Source: Luteimonas sp. MC1750 (GTDB lineage: Bacteria; Pseudomonadota; Gammaproteobacteria; Xanthomonadales; Xanthomonadaceae). Taken from it: a stretch of DNA of 64,000 nucleotides. Both the position numbers and the translations under genes were made by a program. A model generated the notes under the pieces. The model did no database searches. It was not told the DNA's origin and worked only from the letters and a program-made list of their open reading frames with translations. Shown one piece after another: positions 1-8,832 of the stretch (position 1 is the stretch's first letter; the number at the start of each line of letters is the position of its first letter). The stretch spans positions 682,001 through 746,000 of the forward strand of contig NZ_CP067113.1 of assembly GCF_016615955.1 (NCBI RefSeq), in the 5' to 3' direction.

Positions 1-33
1 CTGGATCCCGCGGGACCCTGATGTGGTGTGTTT

Positions 34-62
34 GTGTAGGAGCGGCCACGGCCGCGATCGCC
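34..62. repeat. REP-like palindromic element downstream of sufB
   Basis: A TGTAGGAGCGGC core is followed by ACGGCCGCGATCGCC, which pairs with it to form a short GC-rich hairpin. The same core recurs near 11.3, 17.9 and 49.6 kb. This copy lies 24 bases beyond the sufB stop, between sufB and whatever follows it off the left edge. A transcriptional or mRNA-stability role is inference. Confidence 0.75.
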
Positions 63-85
63 TTCCCGGTCGCGAGGCGATGGCC

Positions 86-1573
86 TCAGCCCACCGACCC
101 TTCCAGGCTCACCTCGAGCAGCTTCTTCGCCTCCACCGCGAACTCCATCGGCAGCTCGCGGAAGACCTGCTTGCAGAAGCCGTCGACGATCAGGCTGACC
201 GCATCCTCTTCGCCCAGCCCGCGGCTGCGGCAATAGAACATCTGGTCGTCGCTGATCTTCGACGTCGTGGCTTCGTGCTCGACGGTGGCGCTCGGGTTCT
301 TCACCTCGATGTAGGGGAAGGTGTGCGCGCCGCAGGTCTTGCCGATCAGCAGGCTGTCGCACTGGGTGTAGTTGCGCGCACCCTCGGCGCCGGAACCGAC
401 CTTCACCAGGCCGCGGTAGGTGTTCTGGCCGTGGCCTGCGCTGATGCCCTTGCTGATGATCTTCGACTTGGTGCGCTTGCCGAGGTGGATCATCTTGGTG
501 CCGGTATCGGCCTGCTGGCGGTGGTGGGTGAGGGCCACGGAATGGAACTCGCCAGACGAGTCGTCGCCCAGCAGCACGCAGCTCGGATACTTCCAGGTGA
601 TCGCCGAACCGGTCTCGACCTGGGTCCAGATCACCTTGCTGCGCGCACCACGGCACTCGGCGCGCTTGGTGACGAAGTTGTAGATGCCGCCGACGCCGTT
701 CTCGTCACCGGGATACCAGTTCTGCACCGTCGAATACTTGATCTCGGCGTCATCGAGCGTGACCAGCTCCACCACTGCCGCGTGCAGCTGGTTCTCGTCG
801 CGCATCGGCGCGGTGCAGCCCTCGAGGTAGGACACGTGCGAGCGCTCCTCCGCGATGATCAGCGTGCGCTCGAACTGGCCGGTGTGGCCGGCGTTGATGC
901 GGAAATAGGTGCTGAGCTCCATCGGGCAGCGCACGCCCTTGGGGATGAACACGAACGAGCCGTCCGAGAACACCGCCGAGTTCAGCGCCGCGAAGTAGTT
1001 GTCACCTACCGGCACCACGGTGCCGAGGTACTTGCGCACCAGGTCCGGGTACTCCCGGATCGCTTCGGACATCGAGCAGAAGATCACGCCCTTCTCCGCA
1101 AGTTCCTTGCGGAAGGTGGTGCCGACCGAAACCGAGTCGAAGACCGCGTCCACGGCCACGCCGGCGAGCTTCGCGCGCTCGTGCAGCGGCACGCCGAGCT
1201 TGTCGTAGGTGTCGAGCAGTTCCTGCGGCACCTCGTCGAGCGACGCGTACTTCGGTCCCTTGGGCGCGGAGTAGTAGCTGATCGCCTGGAAGTCGATCGG
1301 CGCGATCGACAGCTTCGCCCAGTGCGGCACCGGCATGGTCAGCCAGTGGCGGTAGGCCGCCAGGCGCCATTCGGTCATCCACTCGGGCTCTTCCTTGATC
1401 GCGGACAGGGCGCGGACGGTGTCTTCGTCCAGGCCGGGAGGGAGCGAGTCCGACTCGATGTCGGTGACGAACCCGGCCTCGTACTTGCGGCCAAGCTGCT
1501 CGTGGATCGCCTCGTTCTGGAGCGGACGGTCGATGACGGGGTCTTCGGTGGGTGCTTCGATCTGGGTGGCCAT
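86..1573 (-). CDS. sufB: SufB, Fe-S cluster assembly scaffold subunit
   Basis: A 495-residue protein of the SufB family, the subunit of the cytoplasmic SufBC2D complex on which iron-sulfur clusters are built. Family hallmarks are readable along its length, including the conserved [12 protein letters not shown] stretch near the C-terminus that carries a cysteine needed for sulfur transfer and cluster assembly in the family. The start is the ATG giving [10 protein letters not shown]; the open frame continues upstream but lacks similarity there, and a 17-base gap separates this start from the stop of the Rrf2 regulator gene. Regulator followed by sufB is the usual head of a suf operon, so sufC, sufD and sufS are expected beyond the left edge. 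A REP-like hairpin follows the stop. Confidence 0.96.
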   Translation of the reverse strand: MATQIEAPTEDPVIDRPLQNEAIHEQLGRKYEAGFVTDIESDSLPPGLDEDTVRALSAIKEEPEWMTEWRLAAYRHWLTMPVPHWAKLSIAPIDFQAISYYSAPKGPKYASLDEVPQELLDTYDKLGVPLHERAKLAGVAVDAVFDSVSVGTTFRKELAEKGVIFCSMSEAIREYPDLVRKYLGTVVPVGDNYFAALNSAVFSDGSFVFIPKGVRCPMELSTYFRINAGHTGQFERTLIIAEERSHVSYLEGCTAPMRDENQLHAAVVELVTLDDAEIKYSTVQNWYPGDENGVGGIYNFVTKRAECRGARSKVIWTQVETGSAITWKYPSCVLLGDDSSGEFHSVALTHHRQQADTGTKMIHLGKRTKSKIISKGISAGHGQNTYRGLVKVGSGAEGARNYTQCDSLLIGKTCGAHTFPYIEVKNPSATVEHEATTSKISDDQMFYCRSRGLGEEDAVSLIVDGFCKQVFRELPMEFAVEAKKLLEVSLEGSVG

Positions 1574-1590
1574 TGCGGGCTGCCTGGTAT

Positions 1591-2055
1591 TCAAACGGTG
1601 GCGAGGCGGGCGGGGATGCGACGCGGCGCTCCGGCCTCGGATTCGGGTTGGGATGGCGCTTCGAACATCTGCGCCAGGCTGACGCCACGCAGGGCGTCGG
1701 CCACGATGTCGTTGATGCGCCGCCAGTTGGCGCGCGCGCCACACTGCCCGGCGATGCCGCAGCTGACGTCCTCCAGGCTGCACTCGGTCATCGCCAGCGG
1801 ACCCTCCATGGCCTCGACGATCGCGATCAGGCTGATCTCCGAGGCCGGCCGCGACAGGCGGTAGCCGCCATGCGCGCCGCGGAAGGCTTCGAGCAGGCCG
1901 GCCTGCGCCAGCGGCTTGAGCACCTTGCTCACGGTCGGTGGTTCCAGCCCCGATCGCTCCGCCAGTTCCACCGCGCTGAGCACGCGATCGGGCTCCGTGG
2001 CGAGCACGGTCAGCACCACGGTGGCGTAGTCGGTGAGTCGGGTGACGCGCAGCAT
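1591..2055 (-). CDS. Rrf2-family SUF system regulator
   Basis: A 154-residue Rrf2-type transcription factor matching the suf regulators found upstream of suf genes in xanthomonads. The N-terminal winged helix-turn-helix covers about residues 1-75 (LTDYATVVL, then the GGYRLSRPA wing). Three cysteines follow in the order C-x6-C-x5-C, the usual Fe-S ligand region of IscR-like sensors. The ATG at 2055 is chosen because AAGGA lies 7 bases upstream; a TTG 15 bases further up is possible. It is first in the suf operon and probably senses Fe-S status to control its own transcription and that of sufB. Cluster binding is inferred from the cysteines. Confidence 0.9.
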   Translation of the reverse strand: MLRVTRLTDYATVVLTVLATEPDRVLSAVELAERSGLEPPTVSKVLKPLAQAGLLEAFRGAHGGYRLSRPASEISLIAIVEAMEGPLAMTECSLEDVSCGIAGQCGARANWRRINDIVADALRGVSLAQMFEAPSQPESEAGAPRRIPARLATV

Positions 2056-2081
2056 CCGGGATTCCTTCAATCAGGACCGAA

Positions 2082-2110
2082 ATTGTACGCTTTTGCCCGC
2101 GCGCGTCCAA
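2082..2110 (-). promoter_or_regulatory. Putative sigma-70 promoter of the suf operon
   Basis: Reading the minus strand, TTGGAC (2110-2105) and TACAAT (2087-2082) are separated by exactly 17 bases, and the -10 lies 26 bases before the regulator ATG. It sits in the divergent gap shared with the SET-domain gene, so a regulator bound here could affect both. Called by eye only. Confidence 0.4.
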
Positions 2111-2224
2111 GCGGATCGCTGAACGACAGGTTTGCGCGGCGGCCCGGGCTGTCGCACGCGCTCGGTGGCGCACCGGCAGCGCCACGGCCACAATGGTGCT
2201 TTCCACTGCGAGACGAAGTCGCCG

Positions 2225-2722
2225 ATGGCCAGCAAGGACACGTCCGACAGGACGAAGAGCAAGAAGATCGTCGCCCGCCGCTCGGAGATCCACGGCAACG
2301 GCGTCTTCGCCACCGAGGTCATCGAGAAGGGCGAGCGCATCGTCCGCTACAAGGGGCGGCTGCGGACCCATGACGAGGTCGACGAGGAATACGGCGAGCT
2401 CGACGAGAACGGCCATACGTTCCTGTTCACCCTCAACGACGACTACGTCATCGACGGCAACCTCGACAGCGGCGTCGCGCGCTGGATCAACCACAGCTGC
2501 TCGCCCAACTGCGAGGCGGTGGTCGAAGAGGACGATCGCGACCGGCGGCACAAGGACAAGGTGTTCATCGAGGCCCTGCGGCGGATCAAGCCGGGCGAAG
2601 AGCTGACCTACAACTACGGCATCGTGCTCGACGAGCGGCACACGCCCAAGCTGAAGAAGCTGTGGGGCTGCCGCTGCGGCTCCGCGAAGTGCACCGGGAC
2701 GATGCTGCAGCCGAAGCGCTGA
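2225..2722 (+). CDS. SET-domain protein (putative protein-lysine methyltransferase)
   Basis: A 165-residue protein consisting almost entirely of a SET domain. The signature blocks are present in order: GNGVFA near residue 24, the S-adenosylmethionine/pseudoknot motif NHSCSPN at 89-95, ELTYNYG at 126-132, and a post-SET cysteine cluster CRC (149, 151) plus C156. SET enzymes transfer a methyl group from S-adenosylmethionine to lysine side chains. The substrate in bacteria is generally unknown; chlamydial NUE methylates histone-like proteins. The ATG at 2225 is chosen because the product MASKDTSD begins just before the domain and the upstream frame looks non-conserved. Divergent from the suf regulator. 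Confidence 0.88.
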   Translation: MASKDTSDRTKSKKIVARRSEIHGNGVFATEVIEKGERIVRYKGRLRTHDEVDEEYGELDENGHTFLFTLNDDYVIDGNLDSGVARWINHSCSPNCEAVVEEDDRDRRHKDKVFIEALRRIKPGEELTYNYGIVLDERHTPKLKKLWGCRCGSAKCTGTMLQPKR

Positions 2723-2746
2723 TCGCGCATCGGGCTGTAGGCCGGC

Positions 2747-3517
2747 TCAGGGCTGGTATTCGCGCAGCTCGGCCGAGGCGATGCGCCATGCGCGCTGCCC
2801 GGCACTGGCGCCGTCGGCCGTCGCCCGGCGCAGGACGTAGGCGCCCACGTAGCGCTGTTCGCGGCCATCGGCGCGGGTGGTGGTGACCGAGACCGGCACT
2901 TCGACATGGCGCGACCCGGCCGTGCCTTCCACGCGACCCGGCTCACCCGGCTGCACGCTGACGGCACGCGTGTCGGCGAAGCCGGCGGCGAACTGCTGCG
3001 GCGTCTGGCCGCTGCTGCGGCCGCCGTCCGACCACAGCGCATAGGCCTGCGCGTACTGGCCGGCGGCGATCGCGGCGTAGTAGGCGCGGACCACGGCGAC
3101 GGCCTCGCCGGCCGCCGGCTCCGCGGCGTCGACCGCGGCGGGCAGCGCAGGCGACGCATCGGCCAGCGGGGCCGGCGGCTCGCCCACCAGCACCAGCGGC
3201 GGGTCGCCGGCAACCAGTCCGGCTTCCGGTTCGTCTTCCAGCGGCGGCAGGCCGTCGAGTGACGCGACTCCGGGAATCGGCACCACCATCGCCACGCCGT
3301 CCGCCGTCGTTGCCGCGGCCTGCGAACCGCCAAGTGGCACGTCGCCAGGGCCCGGACCATCCGGCATGCCGGTGACCGAGCCGATGGCCTGCGGGGCCGG
3401 CAGCGCCTCGAGTGCGTCGCCGCCCGCCGCCGCGCCCGGCGCAACCTCCTGCTTGCCGCCACAGGCCGCCAGGGCCAGGCACAGCAGGACGGGAACGAGA
3501 GGGCTTGCAGGACTCAT
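2747..3517 (-). CDS. Putative lipoprotein of unknown function
   Basis: A 256-residue protein with a lipoprotein signal: a short hydrophobic segment ending LALAACGG, so the cysteine near residue 20 is probably acylated. A long Ala/Pro/Gly-rich low-complexity stretch follows, up to about residue 140. The C-terminal half begins VVRAYYAAIAAGQYAQAYALW and looks like a small alpha+beta domain of the kind often found after lipoprotein linkers (SnoaL/NTF2-like by appearance only). No function can be assigned. It ends 24 bases from the convergent SET gene. Confidence 0.75.
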   Translation of the reverse strand: MSPASPLVPVLLCLALAACGGKQEVAPGAAAGGDALEALPAPQAIGSVTGMPDGPGPGDVPLGGSQAAATTADGVAMVVPIPGVASLDGLPPLEDEPEAGLVAGDPPLVLVGEPPAPLADASPALPAAVDAAEPAAGEAVAVVRAYYAAIAAGQYAQAYALWSDGGRSSGQTPQQFAAGFADTRAVSVQPGEPGRVEGTAGSRHVEVPVSVTTTRADGREQRYVGAYVLRRATADGASAGQRAWRIASAELREYQP

Positions 3518-3585
3518 GGCGGGACCGGGCGGCGGATGCAGGGGCAAACCATACCCGCGCGCGATGAACGCATCGTCAGCGCTGC

Positions 3586-4017
3586 TCAGGGCAGCGGCAT
3601 GAGGACCCGGCGATGCGGCTGCAGCCAGGCCAGCAGCAGTCCCAGCAGCACCATGGCCGCCAGGTCGAGCGCCACCTGGCGCAGCATCAGCGACAGCGGC
3701 AGCGGCTGGGCGACGAAGGCCAGGATGTGCCAGGGCACGAACGAGACCAGCGCGATCGCCAGGCCAAAGCGCGCGCCGCGCGCGAGGTCGATGCCGTCGC
3801 TGGCGGGCATGCGCCGGTACAGCCACGTCATCGCGAGGCCCAGCAGCAGGTAGGCCGGCAGCACCCAGGCCGCATGGGCGTTGGCCTGTTCCTGGCTGCG
3901 GTAAAGCGCCGCCATCGCCTGGTAGTCCGCGCGCAGCAGCACGCCGTGGACGAGCATGCCGAGGATCAGCGCGGCGGCGGCCACGACGATCCCGCAGATC
4001 CAGAAGCGCTTGTCCAT
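3586..4017 (-). CDS. Small four-helix membrane protein, unknown family
   Basis: A 143-residue protein with four hydrophobic segments, at about residues 5-28, 50-68, 80-103 and 108-132, ending in a basic tail (QPHRR). The ATG giving MDKRFW is preceded by GGGGGA at a suitable distance; an ATG 18 bases upstream (MHGGRW) is the alternative. It lies between the lipoprotein and M23 peptidase genes on the same strand. No diagnostic motif was recognised. Confidence 0.65.
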   Translation of the reverse strand: MDKRFWICGIVVAAAALILGMLVHGVLLRADYQAMAALYRSQEQANAHAAWVLPAYLLLGLAMTWLYRRMPASDGIDLARGARFGLAIALVSFVPWHILAFVAQPLPLSLMLRQVALDLAAMVLLGLLLAWLQPHRRVLMPLP

Positions 4018-4081
4018 CCATCGTCCCCCGTGCATGCCTGCGCGACTGTCGAAGCCTAGCGCCAAGGGCAGGCGGCGTCGA

Positions 4082-4657
4082 TCACGGTGCGGGTGCCGAC
4101 GCGGCCGCGTCCGCGGTTCCGGTCGCGGCGCGCAGCAGCGGCAGCGGGTCGATGGCGCCGTCGCTGGCGTAGATCCCGTAGTGCAGGTGCGGTGGCGTGC
4201 CGCGCGCGTTGCCGGTGTCGCCGACGCTGCCGAGCACGCTGCCTTCGGCGACGACGTCACCTTCCGCCAGGCCCGGCGCCCAGTCGTCGAGATGCGCGTA
4301 GTAGTGGCGCTGGCCCGCCGGGCCGAGCACCCAGACCTGGCGCCCGCCGAGGCCGCCCTCGCGCACCGACGACACGATGCCGCGCGTCGCGCTGAGCACG
4401 TCGGTCCCGCGCGCGGCGAAGATGTCCACGCCCTGGTGCGTGCGGTCGCGCCCGCGCGGGGCACCGAAGGTATCGGCCACCCGGCGGGCCTCGACGCCGT
4501 CGACCGGCATGGCCACCGCCGCGGGCGGCGGCATCCGCGACAGCTCCCACAGCGTCCGCGGCCTGGCCATGAAGGGCTGTCGCCAGGCCCAGTCGGCGAT
4601 GACCGCCAGCGCGGCCAGCACCAGCAGCCAGATGGCCAGGCGCAGGAGGCCGCGCAT
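4082..4657 (-). CDS. M23-family metallopeptidase (LytM domain), membrane-anchored
   Basis: A 191-residue protein with an N-terminal membrane anchor or signal (about residues 5-24) and an M23 peptidase domain. Zinc-site motifs are intact: H-Q-G-V-D in the first block and H-L-H-Y-G in the second, the HxxxD and HxH ligands of LytM-type enzymes. Such proteins cut peptidoglycan cross-bridges or serve as amidase activators in the periplasm; complete ligands argue for an active enzyme. Its start is 2 bases past the stop of the upstream DUF533 gene, so the two are probably co-transcribed. The C-terminus is Ala/Pro-rich. Confidence 0.85.
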   Translation of the reverse strand: MRGLLRLAIWLLVLAALAVIADWAWRQPFMARPRTLWELSRMPPPAAVAMPVDGVEARRVADTFGAPRGRDRTHQGVDIFAARGTDVLSATRGIVSSVREGGLGGRQVWVLGPAGQRHYYAHLDDWAPGLAEGDVVAEGSVLGSVGDTGNARGTPPHLHYGIYASDGAIDPLPLLRAATGTADAAASAPAP

Positions 4658-4659
4658 CC

Positions 4660-5304
4660 TCAGGCGCGCTGGAGCTCGTGCTCGAGGCGCCGGCGCAGCG
4701 CGTCGTCGATCCCGAGCTGGCGCGCGAGCTCGTCGAGGTAGGCGCGCTCCATGAAGTTCAGCTCGTCCGCGGCCATGAGGCTGGCGAGGTACATCTCCGA
4801 GGCGATCTCGGGCGTGGCCGCGGCGCGTGCGACGTCCGCGGGATCCAGCGGCTTGGCCAGTTCGACGTGCAGCCACTGCTGCACGTCGCGGTCGGGGTTG
4901 AGGCGGGCGAATTCGCCCTCGATGACGCCGCGCTCGCGTTCGTCGATGTGGCCGTCGGCCTTCGCCGCGCCCACCAGTGCACGCAGGATCGCCTCGCTGT
5001 GCAGGGCGGCCTGCGGCGGCGGCAGGCGGTCGACCGTCTGCGGCTGGACGCCCGTCGCACCCTGCTGCGCCTGGTAGTCGCCGTAGGCGCGGTAGGCCAT
5101 CACCCCGATCGCGGCAAGCCCGCCATAGGTGGCCAGCTTGCGCGTGGTCTTGTTCTTGCCGAGCAGGAGGCCGAGCGCGCCACCGCTGATCGCGCCCTTG
5201 CCGAAGTCGGCGTTGAGCAGGCCGCCGGCCGGCGACTGCCCGCCGCTGCCGGCGGGAGAGGACTGGGACTTCAGGAGATGGTCAAGAAAGCCTTGCAGGT
5301 TCAT
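4660..5304 (-). CDS. DUF533 / TerB-like protein
   Basis: A 214-residue protein of the DUF533 (YebE-like) family. It has a glycine-rich N-terminal stretch with a short hydrophobic segment (GLAAIGVMAYRAYGDYQ, about residues 60-77). A C-terminal helical TerB-like region follows, with the acidic patch DGHIDERER and the ending ERAYLDELARQLGID. The function of the family is unknown; some members are envelope-stress induced. The gene is directly followed by the M23 peptidase gene. Confidence 0.85.
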   Translation of the reverse strand: MNLQGFLDHLLKSQSSPAGSGGQSPAGGLLNADFGKGAISGGALGLLLGKNKTTRKLATYGGLAAIGVMAYRAYGDYQAQQGATGVQPQTVDRLPPPQAALHSEAILRALVGAAKADGHIDERERGVIEGEFARLNPDRDVQQWLHVELAKPLDPADVARAAATPEIASEMYLASLMAADELNFMERAYLDELARQLGIDDALRRRLEHELQRA

Positions 5305-5403
5305 TCGCGTTCCAGGACATGGTTTGCGGGGCCGGCGTGCTGCCGGGACGCGCCAAGCATGCACGAGGCGGCGTCTGGGCCGCGTTGCGGACCCCGGAAA
5401 CGA

Positions 5404-5428
5404 CTCGGGACGGCAATGCCGTCCCGAG
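5404..5428 (-). terminator. Rho-independent terminator of the HU gene
   Basis: A perfect 11-base inverted repeat, CTCGGGACGGC / GCCGTCCCGAG, with a 3-base loop, starts 26 bases past the HU stop. On the minus strand it is followed by a short T-containing run (TCGTTTCC). Confidence 0.75.
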
Positions 5429-5454
5429 CAGTTCGAAGCGGTGGCGCGTCGCGA

Positions 5455-5850
5455 TCAGACGGCGGCGTCCTTGAGCTTCTTCAGCGGGCGCACCTTCACC
5501 TTGACCGAGGCCGGCTTGGCGGCGAACCACTGCTCTTCCTTGGTGAAGGGGTTGATGCCCTTGCGCTTCGCCTTGGCGGGCACCTTGACCGACGTGATCT
5601 TCAGCAGGCCGGGCAGGGTGAAGCTGCCGACGCCCTTCTTGCTGATCGAACCATGCACCGCGCCTTCCAGCGCGGACATCACCGCGCGGACGTCCTTCGC
5701 GGCGACGCCGGTGGACTCGGCGATGTGGGACACCAGGCCCGACTTGGTCAGGGCTTCCTTGATCGCCTTCGGAGCGGCGGCCGGCTTGGCAGCGGCGGCG
5801 GCCTTCTTCGGGGCGGCTTTCTTCACCGCCTTGGTTGCTTTCTTCGCCAT
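5455..5850 (-). CDS. HU-family DNA-binding protein with Lys/Ala-rich N-terminal tail
   Basis: A 131-residue nucleoid protein. Residues 1-30 are a histone-H1-like tail of lysine, alanine and proline only. The HU/IHF fold follows (about residues 31-120) with the helical dimerisation part and the beta arm region KRKGINPFTKE, close to the HU consensus GRNPxTG. HU proteins bend and compact DNA. The tail makes it longer than standard HU (about 90 residues) and like the extended HU proteins of other Proteobacteria. It is a single gene with its own terminator. Confidence 0.9.
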   Translation of the reverse strand: MAKKATKAVKKAAPKKAAAAAKPAAAPKAIKEALTKSGLVSHIAESTGVAAKDVRAVMSALEGAVHGSISKKGVGSFTLPGLLKITSVKVPAKAKRKGINPFTKEEQWFAAKPASVKVKVRPLKKLKDAAV

Positions 5851-5992
5851 GTGAGTGTGATTCCGTTTATCGGTAGATGGGATGTCGGCCGACCCCGTCG
5901 GCAAATGCAATGTAGGGCATGCCCGGGGCTGCGCCAAGTGGGAAAGCGCAGAAAACCTAGGGTTTCGCAGGCGTTGGCATCCTGGGGCCGTG

Positions 5993-8056
5993 TCAATCGT
6001 CCTCGTGGCCAGGGTGCCAGGCCTCGGCGAGCTTCTGCTGCAGCGGCGCCGGGACCGGCTCGTAATGGCTGAAATCAAGGGAATAACGCCCGCGTCCCGC
6101 GGTCACCGACTGCAGCTCGGCGGGGTAGCCATCGAGTTCCGACAGCGGCACCTGGGCCTTGACCACGATGTCGCCGCCGCGCGCGGCATCGGTGCCGACG
6201 ATGCGTGCGCGGCGGCTTGCAAGCCCGCCGCTGATGTCGCCCATGTGCACGTCGGGCGCGGTCACCACCAGGTCGACGATCGGTTCGAGCACCTTCGGCG
6301 ATGCCTTGGCCACCGCGTCCAGGAAGGCCTTGCGGCCGGCCGTGGCGAACGCGACCTCCTTGCTGTCGACCGGGTGGTGCTTGCCGTCGTGCACGACGAC
6401 GCGCACGTCCTGGATCGGGTGCCCGGCGACGGCGCCGCTGGCGAGTGCCTGGCGCACGCCCTTTTCCACCGCGGGAATGAACTGCCCGGGGATGGTGCCG
6501 CCCTTCACCGCATCGACGAACTCGAAGCCGGCACCGCGGGGAAGCGGTTCGACGCGCAGCATCACCTCGCCGAACTGGCCGGCGCCGCCGGTCTGCTTCT
6601 TGTGCCGGTGGTGGCCTTCGGCGGTGCCACCGATGGTTTCGCGATAGGCGATGCGTGGCGGGCGCGACTGCACCTCGACGCCGTGGCGCTCGCGCAGGCG
6701 GTCGAGCTGGATGCGCAGATGCAGTTCGGACAGCCCGCGCACCACCGTCTCGTGGGTGTCGGGGTCCTGCTCGACCTGGAAGCAGGGATCCTCCTCGGAG
6801 AGTTTGTGCAGCGCGGTGGCCAGCTTCTGTTCCTGGCCGCGGCTCCCGGCCTCGACCGCCAGCCCGAACATCGGCCGCGGGTATTCCATCGGCGCCAGGT
6901 GGATGTGGTCCTCGTCGTGGCTGTCGTGCAGCACGGCGTCGAAGTGCAACTCGTCCACCTTGGCCACCGCGGCGATGTCGCCGGGCACCGCCTGCTCGAT
7001 CTCGATGTGCTCGCGGCCGTGGATGCGGTACAGGTGCGCGACCTTGAAAGGCTTGCGGCCGTCGTCGACGTACAGCGGCTGGTCGCGCCTGACCGTGCCC
7101 TGGTGCACGCGGAAGATGCCCAGCTTGCCGACGAAGGGGTCGTTGACGATCTTGAAGATGTCCGCGATCACGTGCGCCGACGGATCGGGTCGCGATGCGA
7201 CCGCTTCGGTCGCGTCGCCCACCCCGCGGCGGAACGGCGGCGGGTTGGCCTCGCCCGGATGCGGGAACAGGCTGGCGATGGCGTCGAGCAGTTCGGCCAC
7301 GCCCGTCCCGGTCCGTGCCGACGCGAAGCACACCGGCACCAGGTGGCCCTCGCGCAGGCACTGTTCGAAGGCGTCATGCAGTTCCTGGCGGCCCAGCGCG
7401 CCCTCGCCGCCGTCGAGGTAGTGCTCCATCACCGATTCGTCGACCTCGACCACCTGGTCGAGGATGCGCCGGTGCCAGTCGGCCACCGGTCCGAGGTCGC
7501 TGTCGCCGCCCTCGCCGGCGAAGCAGTCGACCACGCGGGTGCCGCCGCCTGCGGGCAGGTTGACCGGCAGCACGACGGGGCCGAATTCCGCGCGCAGTTC
7601 GTCGAGCAGGCGTGCGCAGTCGGCGCCCTCGGCGTCGATGCGGTTGACCACGACCGCGCGGCACAGTCCACGTCGCGCGGCGTGGTCCATGATCCGCCGC
7701 GTGCCGTGGCCGATGCCGGCGGCCGCATCGACCACCACCGCCACCGTGTCCGCCGCCGACAGCGCCGACAGCGCCGCGCCGCGGAAATCCGGATAGCCGG
7801 GCGTGTCGAGCAGGTTGAGGTGGACGCGCGTGCCATCGGGTGCGGCGTGCTCGACGGCCGCGATCGCCGCGTCGATCGAGTGGCCGCGCGTGCGCTCCTG
7901 GGGATCGAAGTCGGACACGGTGCTGCCGCGTTCGATGCTGCCTGCCGCCTGGAGGGTGCCGCCGGCATGCAGCAGGGCTTCGAACAGGGTGGTCTTGCCG
8001 GCGCCGGGATGGCCTGCAAGGGCCACGTTGCGGAGGGTTTCCGTTGCATGGGACAT
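5993..8056 (-). CDS. EF-G-like translational GTPase (FusA2-type paralogue)
   Basis: A 687-residue protein with elongation factor G architecture: an N-terminal GTPase domain (P-loop GHPGAGKTT at 15-23, DTPGYPDF at 84-91, NRID), a domain II/III region, and C-terminal domains IV-V (the GGAGQFGEV and PVHDGKHHPVDSKE regions). The histidine normally following DTPG, which activates water for GTP hydrolysis, is Tyr88; NKxD is NRID. These are traits of FusA2-like paralogues rather than ribosomal EF-G. It is not in an str operon, which also argues for a paralogue. The ATG at 8056 has GGAGA upstream. Its cellular role is unknown. Confidence 0.88.
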   Translation of the reverse strand: MSHATETLRNVALAGHPGAGKTTLFEALLHAGGTLQAAGSIERGSTVSDFDPQERTRGHSIDAAIAAVEHAAPDGTRVHLNLLDTPGYPDFRGAALSALSAADTVAVVVDAAAGIGHGTRRIMDHAARRGLCRAVVVNRIDAEGADCARLLDELRAEFGPVVLPVNLPAGGGTRVVDCFAGEGGDSDLGPVADWHRRILDQVVEVDESVMEHYLDGGEGALGRQELHDAFEQCLREGHLVPVCFASARTGTGVAELLDAIASLFPHPGEANPPPFRRGVGDATEAVASRPDPSAHVIADIFKIVNDPFVGKLGIFRVHQGTVRRDQPLYVDDGRKPFKVAHLYRIHGREHIEIEQAVPGDIAAVAKVDELHFDAVLHDSHDEDHIHLAPMEYPRPMFGLAVEAGSRGQEQKLATALHKLSEEDPCFQVEQDPDTHETVVRGLSELHLRIQLDRLRERHGVEVQSRPPRIAYRETIGGTAEGHHRHKKQTGGAGQFGEVMLRVEPLPRGAGFEFVDAVKGGTIPGQFIPAVEKGVRQALASGAVAGHPIQDVRVVVHDGKHHPVDSKEVAFATAGRKAFLDAVAKASPKVLEPIVDLVVTAPDVHMGDISGGLASRRARIVGTDAARGGDIVVKAQVPLSELDGYPAELQSVTAGRGRYSLDFSHYEPVPAPLQQKLAEAWHPGHEDD

Positions 8057-8271
8057 GGGTCCGTTTCTCCCTGGCTGGGATGGAAAGGACGTCATGGCTG
8101 TCCGTCGCATGCTGCGACCGGGCCTGCGAGCGGCGGGCGGTCATGGCGGCACCGCACAGTAGCGCGGCCGCCGCGCGGGCGTCGCGTTGCGACGCAGCAT
8201 CCGCGGCGGCAGACACCCGCGTAACGACGGCGGCCCTACGGTGGCAGGCCGACGCGAAGAGGAGCAGACAC

Positions 8272-8703
8272 ATGGGAATCTCACGCAAGGCCACGGCGCA
8301 CTGGGAGGGCGACCTCAAGTCCGGCCGCGGCACGATCAGTACCCCCGCCAGCGGACTGATGCAGGACACGCGCTACGGCTTCAACAGCCGCTTCGGCGAC
8401 GAAAAGGGCACCAACCCCGAAGAGCTGATCGCCGCCGCGCACGCCGGCTGCTTCACCATGGCGCTGGCCAATGCGCTGGCCGAGGCCGGCCATCCGGCCG
8501 AGTCGCTCGACTCGCGCGCGGAAGTCGACCTGTCGATGGAGGGCGGGCCGACGATGAGCGCGATCCGGCTCTACACGAAGGCCAGGGTGCCGGGGATCGA
8601 CGAGGCCAGGTTCCGCGCGGTGGCCGACGAGGCGAAGACCAACTGTCCGGTGTCCAAGGCGCTGTCGGCGGTGCCGATCACGCTGGAGGCGGAACTGCTT
8701 TGA
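8272..8703 (+). CDS. OsmC-family peroxiredoxin
   Basis: A 143-residue OsmC-like protein, probably a thiol-dependent hydroperoxide reductase in the cytoplasm. Both active-site cysteines are present: one in AAHAGCFTMAL and one in TNCPVSKAL. The conserved glutamate region NPEELI precedes the first. Length is typical of the OsmC subfamily. The start ATG follows GAGGAG. It is divergent from the EF-G paralogue across a 215-base gap in which I see no other feature. Confidence 0.93.
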   Translation: MGISRKATAHWEGDLKSGRGTISTPASGLMQDTRYGFNSRFGDEKGTNPEELIAAAHAGCFTMALANALAEAGHPAESLDSRAEVDLSMEGGPTMSAIRLYTKARVPGIDEARFRAVADEAKTNCPVSKALSAVPITLEAELL

Positions 8704-8832
8704 CGTTCTGATGCGCCGCAGGATGAATGAAGGGGCCTGATGCCGGAGCCCGGGCCGTCCGGTTCAGCCTCGCGTTAGCGCCCAGGACCTAGCGTGGCTG
8801 CGCTGCGCCCTGTTGGCGCGGGGAGTCCTGCC

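Noticed and set aside
2132..2224. N-terminal extension of the SET protein ([10 protein letters not shown]...)
   Set aside because: It is composed of Arg/His/Gly codons typical of non-coding GC-rich DNA, and the internal ATG starts right before the conserved domain.
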